NCBI RefSeq assembly: GCF_000429605.1 | Contig: NZ_KE386926.1 | Span: 141,134 to 205,133, forward strand | DNA: 64,000 nt | Direction of reading: 5' to 3' | From: Azonexus hydrophilus DSM 23864 | GTDB lineage: Bacteria > Pseudomonadota > Gammaproteobacteria > Burkholderiales > Rhodocyclaceae | Part shown: positions 59,888-64,000 of the stretch, piece by piece | How the letters are laid out: each line of letters begins with the position of its first letter | Numbering within the stretch: the stretch's first letter is position 1 | Translations under genes and position numbers: made by a program | The notes under the pieces: model-generated | What the model was told of the DNA's origin: nothing | Databases searched by the model: none | What the model saw: only the letters and a program-made list of their open reading frames with translations

Positions 59888-60268
59888 TCAAGCAAGCGCT
59901 GCGCCAGCTTTGCGGAGTGCGGCCTCGGCCATCGCCTGGACGACACTTTCCTCCTCGCCGATGGCGCGGTCGAGCACGAACTCGACCGTCGGCCAACGCG
60001 CCTGCATGGCGGCCAGCATTTCCGGGACTTCGCGTTTGAGATGCCCACCCTGGGCAATGAACATCGGCAGCACCACCACCTTGCGGGCGCCGCCAGCAAT
60101 GGCCTCGGCGGCACAAGTCGGCAGGTCCGGGGTCATGAATTCGAGAAAGGCCAGTTCGACGGAAATCGACGGTGCAGCAGAACGGATCGCCGCCTGCACG
60201 CGGCGCATCGGCGCCGCCCATTCCGGATCGCGGGCACCGTGGGCAAAAAGGATGATGGCTGTAGTCAT
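59888..60268 (-). CDS. CbiX/SirB-type chelatase
   Basis: 126 residues from ATG 60268 (GTG 60277 possible). Short single-domain CbiX family: ILFAHGARDPEWAAPM (catalytic His), VELAFLEFMTPDLPTCAAEAIAGGARKVVVLPMFIAQGGHLKREVP (second His). It inserts Fe2+ or Co2+ into sirohydrochlorin. Placement between nirD and nasT points to siroheme for NirB. Confidence 0.9.
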   Translation of the reverse strand: MTTAIILFAHGARDPEWAAPMRRVQAAIRSAAPSISVELAFLEFMTPDLPTCAAEAIAGGARKVVVLPMFIAQGGHLKREVPEMLAAMQARWPTVEFVLDRAIGEEESVVQAMAEAALRKAGAALA

Positions 60269-60290
60269 GGCTTTCACTTTAGCGCAAATA

Positions 60291-60333
60291 GAAAACGGCG
60301 GCTGTCCGCCCGAAGGCGTATTGACAGCCGCCG
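60291..60333 (-). terminator. Terminator after nirBD
   Basis: CGGCGGCTGTC (60296-60306), 16-base loop, GACAGCCGCCG (60323-60333); on the minus strand it is followed by TTTTCTATTT. The perfect 11-base stem ends nirBD, so cbiX-nasT may need readthrough or a promoter of its own. Confidence 0.85.
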
Positions 60334-60348
60334 TCCGCTTTGGTGCGA

Positions 60349-60660
60349 TCAGATTGCCAGCCAGACCTCGCCGTTTTCCAGCTTGACGTCGAAACGGTCA
60401 CAACCGCCGACATCCGGCGCCACCGCCTGGCCGTCGGCCAGGCCGATATTCCAGCCGTGCAGCGGACAGGTCACGCGCTCGCCATGGACCAGGCCTTGCG
60501 ACAGCGGTCCGCCCTTGTGCGGGCATTTGTCGTGCAGCGCGAAGACCTTGTCGTCGCTGGTGCGGAAAATGGCGATGTCGCCGCCCTTGGGCGGGCGGAC
60601 GATGCGCGAACCCAGTGCCGGGATGTCTTCCAGTTTGCAGATCAGTTTCCAGTGGCTCAT
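60349..60660 (-). CDS. nirD: Assimilatory nitrite reductase small subunit NirD
   Basis: 103 residues, a Rieske-type domain with CPHKGG and CPLHGW, which hold the two Cys and two His ligands of a [2Fe-2S] cluster. It works with NirB to reduce nitrite to ammonium using NADH. AAGGAA before the ATG; 20 bases after nirB. Confidence 0.95.
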   Translation of the reverse strand: MSHWKLICKLEDIPALGSRIVRPPKGGDIAIFRTSDDKVFALHDKCPHKGGPLSQGLVHGERVTCPLHGWNIGLADGQAVAPDVGGCDRFDVKLENGEVWLAI

Positions 60661-60680
60661 TTCAGTTCCTTTCGTCTGCT

Positions 60681-63125
60681 TCAGGCAGCGACCGTGATCG
60701 GGATGAATTGCTTGACCGGCTGCGCCTCACGCGAGGTAGACCAGGGGTCCTTGGCGTCCTTCAAGGCAGCGACCAGTCCCGCGTACAGCGTGCGCCGGCC
60801 GTCCTCGTCCTCGACGATGCGTCCCTTGACGTAATCGAGGCCGACGCGGTCCAGCCAGTGGCAGGTGCGCTCCAGGTACCAGGCTTCCTGGCGGTAGAGT
60901 TCGAGGAAGGCCCCGGAATATTCCATGACCTCCTCGTCCGACTTCACCTTGCACAGGAACTGGGCAACTTCGGTCTTGATCCCGCCGTTGCCGCCAACGT
61001 AAAGCTCGTAGCCGGAATCGACACCGATCACGCCAACGTCCTTGATGCCGGCTTCGGCACAGTTGCGCGGGCAGCCGGAGACGGCCAGCTTGACCTTGTG
61101 CGGGGCGTACATGTCGAACAGCATCTTTTCCAGCTTGACGCCCATGTCCATCGCCAGTTGCGTGCCGAAGCGGCAGTGTTCGGCGCCGACGCAGGTCTTC
61201 ACGGTGCGGATCGACTTGCCGTAGGCGTGGCCGGAAACCATGCCGGCAGCGTTGAGGTCGGCCCACACGGCGGGGAGATCCTCCTTCTTGATGCCGAGCA
61301 GGTCGATGCGCTGGCCGCCGGTGACCTTCACCGTCGGCACCTGGTATTTCTCGGCGACATCGGCGATCGCGCGCAGCTCGGCCGGCGTCGTCAGGCCGCC
61401 CCACATCCGCGGCACCACCGAATAGGTGCCGTCCTTCTGGATGTTGGCGTGCGAGCGCTCGTTGATCAGCCGCGACTGCGGGTCATCCTTGGCTTCGTGC
61501 GGCCAGGTCGAGATCAGGTAATAGTTGATCGCCGGCCGGCACTTCTCGCAGCCGTTCGGCGTCGTCCAGCCGAGTTCGGCGAACACGGCTTCCTTGGTGG
61601 TCAGGTGTTCGTTGCGGATGGCTTCGCGCACCTTCTGGTGCGAATGCTCGGTACAACCGCAGATCGGTTTCTTGTCCGAGGCGGCCGGCGTATAGGCGCC
61701 GCCGATGGTCGAGGCCAGGATCTGCTCGACCAGCCCGGCGCAGGAACCGCAGGACGACGCGGCCTTGGTGTGCTTCTTGACCTCGTCGAGCGTAAACAAC
61801 CCCTGCTCCTTGATCGCCTTGACGATGGTTCCCTTGGTCACCCCGTTGCAGCCACAGACCTCGGCGCTGTCGGCCATGGCAGCGGCCTTGCTGTTGCCGG
61901 CGTGGCCGACGTCGCCGACCAGGCTCTGGCCGAAGATCAGCGAGTCGCGGATGTCATGGATGTCGCGGGCGTCCTTGAGCAACTGGAAATACCACGGGCC
62001 ATCGGCGGTGTCGCCGTACATGACGCCGCCGACCAGCTTGTTGTCCTTGATCACCAGCTTTTTATAGACGCCGCCGTGCGGGTCGTTGAGGACGATTTCC
62101 TCGGTATCCTTGCCGCCCATGAAGTCGCCGGCCGAGAACAGGTCGATGCCGGTAACTTTCAGCTTGGTCGAGGTCACCGAGCCGGTATAGCGGCCGATGC
62201 CGTAACCGGCCAGATGATTGGCGGCGACCTTGGCCTGCTCGAACAGCGGCGCCACCAGCCCGTAGGCGATGCCGCGATGGCTGACGCATTCGCCGACGGC
62301 GTAGATCTTCGGATCGTAGGTCTGCATGGTGTCGTTGACGACGATGCCACGGTTGCAATAGATGCCCGACTTCTCGGCCAGCGCATAATTGGGGCGGATG
62401 CCGGCAGCCATCACCACGAGGTCGGCGGGAATCTGCATGCCGTCCTTGAAGCGCACCGCAGCGACGCGGCCGCTCACGCCCTGGACCAGCATCTCGGTGT
62501 GCTTCTGCAACAGAAACTTCAGGCCCTTGTCTTCCAGCGACTGTTGCAGCATGCGTCCGGCCGTCTCGTCGAGCTGGCGTTCGAGCAGCCACGGGCCAAT
62601 ATGCACGACGGTCACGTCCATGCCGCGCAGCTTCAGGCCGTTGGCGGCCTCCAGGCCGAGCAGGCCGCCGCCGATGACCACCGCGTGCTTGTGCACTTTG
62701 GCGGTGGCGATCATCTCGTCGGTGTCCTTGATGTCGCGGTAACCGATGACGCCGGGCAGGTCGTTGCCGGGAATCGGCAGCATGAAAGGCGTCGAGCCGG
62801 TGGCGATGAGCAGGCGGTCGTAGGGCGCTTCGCTGCCGTCGTCGGCGATCACCTTGCGGCGGATGCGGTCGATGGCAACAACCTGCTTGCCGGTGTGCAG
62901 CGTGATGCCATTGCTGGCATACCAGTCGAGTTCGTTGAGGACGATTTCCGGCACCGTCATCTCGCCGGCCAGGACCGGTGACAGCAGGATGCGGTTGTAG
63001 TTGGGGTGGGGTTCGGCGCCGAAGATCGTGATCTCGTAGTGATCCGGGGCGATCTTCAGCAGTTCTTCAATGGTGCGGACACCGGCCATGCCGTTGCCGA
63101 TCAGTACCAGACGGGGTTTGCTCAT
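60681..63125 (-). CDS. nirB: Assimilatory nitrite reductase large subunit NirB
   Basis: 814 residues. FAD/NADH domain (MSKPRLVLIGNGMAGVR, GGGLLGLEAANGL, VGECVSHRGIAYGL), a [2Fe-2S] BFD-like domain (VCGCNGVTKGTIVKAI, SSCGSCAGLVEQIL), and the sulfite/nitrite reductase half with siroheme/[4Fe-4S] cysteines in CVGAEHCRFGTQ and SGCPRNCAEAG. It reduces nitrite to ammonium in the cytosol. ATG 63125 follows GGAGCC; the longer frame upstream crosses the promoter. Confidence 0.97.
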   Translation of the reverse strand: MSKPRLVLIGNGMAGVRTIEELLKIAPDHYEITIFGAEPHPNYNRILLSPVLAGEMTVPEIVLNELDWYASNGITLHTGKQVVAIDRIRRKVIADDGSEAPYDRLLIATGSTPFMLPIPGNDLPGVIGYRDIKDTDEMIATAKVHKHAVVIGGGLLGLEAANGLKLRGMDVTVVHIGPWLLERQLDETAGRMLQQSLEDKGLKFLLQKHTEMLVQGVSGRVAAVRFKDGMQIPADLVVMAAGIRPNYALAEKSGIYCNRGIVVNDTMQTYDPKIYAVGECVSHRGIAYGLVAPLFEQAKVAANHLAGYGIGRYTGSVTSTKLKVTGIDLFSAGDFMGGKDTEEIVLNDPHGGVYKKLVIKDNKLVGGVMYGDTADGPWYFQLLKDARDIHDIRDSLIFGQSLVGDVGHAGNSKAAAMADSAEVCGCNGVTKGTIVKAIKEQGLFTLDEVKKHTKAASSCGSCAGLVEQILASTIGGAYTPAASDKKPICGCTEHSHQKVREAIRNEHLTTKEAVFAELGWTTPNGCEKCRPAINYYLISTWPHEAKDDPQSRLINERSHANIQKDGTYSVVPRMWGGLTTPAELRAIADVAEKYQVPTVKVTGGQRIDLLGIKKEDLPAVWADLNAAGMVSGHAYGKSIRTVKTCVGAEHCRFGTQLAMDMGVKLEKMLFDMYAPHKVKLAVSGCPRNCAEAGIKDVGVIGVDSGYELYVGGNGGIKTEVAQFLCKVKSDEEVMEYSGAFLELYRQEAWYLERTCHWLDRVGLDYVKGRIVEDEDGRRTLYAGLVAALKDAKDPWSTSREAQPVKQFIPITVAA

Positions 63126-63198
63126 GATGACGGGGCTCCAACGTTGCGCGCACCTTGCGGTGCAAAGATGTTTCAGCGCATGACGTCGTTGCCATCGG

Positions 63199-63216
63199 AC
63201 CGCCCCCGTTGGCGGT
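63199..63216 (-). promoter_or_regulatory. Hexaloop hairpin in the nirB leader
   Basis: ACCGCC, AACGGG, GGCGGT on the minus strand, about 15 bases after the predicted start. The hexaloop again has A at 1 and G at 4. I find no clear second hairpin and no T-tract terminator, so ANTAR control of nirB is only a possibility. Confidence 0.45.
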
Positions 63217-63242
63217 GGATTCGCTGCTTTGCCGGGGTTGTT

Positions 63243-63257
63243 GCAATCCGCGTGCCA
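63243..63257 (-). promoter_or_regulatory. Sigma-54 promoter of nirB
   Basis: TGGCAC, GCGGA, TTGC on the minus strand matches the consensus exactly. Start of transcription expected near 63231, giving a leader of about 105 bases. Confidence 0.87.
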
Positions 63258-63311
63258 GCGGACCAAATCATTGATTAATCAGGATTTACATAAAGCCGCG
63301 TGCGACACGAT

Positions 63312-63326
63312 GCACCATTAACGTGC
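63312..63326 (-). promoter_or_regulatory. Candidate NtrC site upstream of nirB
   Basis: GCAC-CATTAAC-GTGC has the GCAC-N7-GTGC core, 55-70 bases upstream of the -24 element. Further GCAC/GTGC half-sites lie at 63336-63350. Confidence 0.62.
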
Positions 63327-63355
63327 CCATCTGACCAGCACAGTGCATGCAGCGC

Positions 63356-64000
63356 TCAGTTGCCACCCATCAACAGCCCGGTCGCCTCGACCGCGACGAT
63401 GGCCTTGGCCTGGTTGAGGTCGTCGACATAACCGCTGGCAAACAGCAGGCAGGCCAACTGGTTGGCAATCGGCTTGGGCAGCGGCACCTGCTTTTCCAGC
63501 ACCCGCCGCGTCCACCGCGCGGTGCTCACCGCATCGCAGGCTTCGGGCAGGTTGGGCAGGCCGCGCAAGCTGTCGTGCTCGGCTTCGAACAAGGTATCGA
63601 CGCTACCGTTACGGACATATTCGAGACGCGGCCGGCGCTTCGGATTGGCCACCGGCTCGCCTTCGGTACCGCGCAGCAACAAGCCGCGCTGCCCGCGCTC
63701 GACAAGGATGTCGCGCATCAGCGTGATGAAATCGGGATGCGTCGCCGGCGCCACCAGCACCGCCTCGCCACGGAAGGGATTGAGCAGCTTGACCAGGCTG
63801 TGCGCACTGTTGCGCACGCCCATCCGGGCGCGCAGGGAGAGCATGTTGTGCAGGCCGGGCGCCAGCGCGGTCAGCGGCAGGAAAGCCAGACCCTTTTCTT
63901 CCAGCGTCTGCTGCGCCTGTTGCGCCGACATCACCGGCATGTGGCCGAGCTCACGCAGGATCTGCGCACTGGTCACCCGACCATAGCCTTCGATCAGACC
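63356..64000 (-). CDS. ybiB: YbiB/TrpD2-like protein, 5' part cut by window end
   Basis: 214 residues visible; the frame runs off the right edge (GLIEGYGRVTSAQILRELGH continues upstream). It resembles the YbiB/TrpD2 family, relatives of anthranilate phosphoribosyltransferase that bind nucleic acid: LTALAPGLHNMLSLRARMGVRNSAHSLVKLLNPF and LLLRGTEGEPVANPKRRP. It is often found beside assimilatory nitrate genes. GTG at 63976 is internal, not a start. Confidence 0.85.
   Translation of the reverse strand, partial: GLIEGYGRVTSAQILRELGHMPVMSAQQAQQTLEEKGLAFLPLTALAPGLHNMLSLRARMGVRNSAHSLVKLLNPFRGEAVLVAPATHPDFITLMRDILVERGQRGLLLRGTEGEPVANPKRRPRLEYVRNGSVDTLFEAEHDSLRGLPNLPEACDAVSTARWTRRVLEKQVPLPKPIANQLACLLFASGYVDDLNQAKAIVAVEATGLLMGGN

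Noticed and set aside
60615..62981. 788-codon open frame on the plus strand across nirB
   Set aside because: It is antisense to nirB, which has all expected domains. Long antisense frames are common in G+C-rich genes, and this one shows no motif.

Overview
This window is a G+C-rich chromosomal segment (roughly 60-65% by eye) from a betaproteobacterium. It most likely comes from the Rhodocyclales, near Dechloromonas, Azonexus or Azospira. The evidence is a nif operon of the nifV-cysE-nifW-nifZ-nifM type, a DUF2322-type protein, a cytochrome c'/cytochrome b pair, a sigma-54-driven assimilatory nitrate cluster, and many c-di-GMP and HDOD signalling proteins. The genus is inferred from gene content only. 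I saw no insertion sequence, prophage, CRISPR array or rRNA operon; the region looks like stable core chromosome with dense, often overlapping genes.

Layout. 1-4239: tail of a nitrogen-fixation operon (nifV, cysE, a helical unknown, nifW, nifZ, nifM) behind a NifA site and a sigma-54 promoter. 4205-8423: diguanylate cyclase, b-type cytochrome, cytochrome c' and two small proteins. 8484-16989: purB, a GST-like protein, an HD-GYP protein, mnmA/unknown/nudJ, ilvE, a zinc finger, waaF, a SnoaL-like protein and a YheT-type hydrolase. 16999-25518: phosphomannomutase, EAL-HDOD protein, alaS, a glycerophosphodiesterase with no ordinary start codon, a UgpB-like binding protein and a lipoprotein. 25559-31791: histidine kinase and CheY-like regulator, rhlE, PP2C phosphatase, HDOD protein. 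31788-38680: glcDEF, a zinc-binding-domain diguanylate cyclase, hydroxypyruvate isomerase, cobalamin adenosyltransferase and a small protein. 38835-49274: tRNA-Ser, BAX-inhibitor-like protein, rlmD, an Ala/Pro-rich lipoprotein, dapA-bamC, alkA-like/accA/tilS, two more HDOD proteins, an MBL hydrolase and a 44-residue membrane protein. 49271-55919: MFS carrier, uup, chemoreceptor, tRNA-Arg, a spermidine synthase-like protein and a small unknown.

55970-64000, all on the minus strand, is an assimilatory nitrate/nitrite module: YbiB-like protein (cut by the window end), nirB, nirD, a CbiX-type chelatase, an ANTAR regulator (NasT), and the nitrate ABC transporter nrtA, nrtB and ATPase. Both nirB and nrtA have a sigma-54 promoter with a candidate NtrC site upstream. 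The nrtA leader holds two hexaloop hairpins (A at loop position 1, G at position 4) followed by a terminator, and the second hairpin overlaps the terminator stem. That is the layout of an ANTAR antiterminator, so transport is probably gated twice: nitrogen status through NtrC/sigma-54, then nitrate or nitrite through NasT.

Striking themes are the number of c-di-GMP/HDOD signalling proteins (two GGDEF, one HD-GYP, one EAL-HDOD, three HDOD) and translational coupling by 4-base stop/start overlaps, including the unusual TTGA and CTGA forms.
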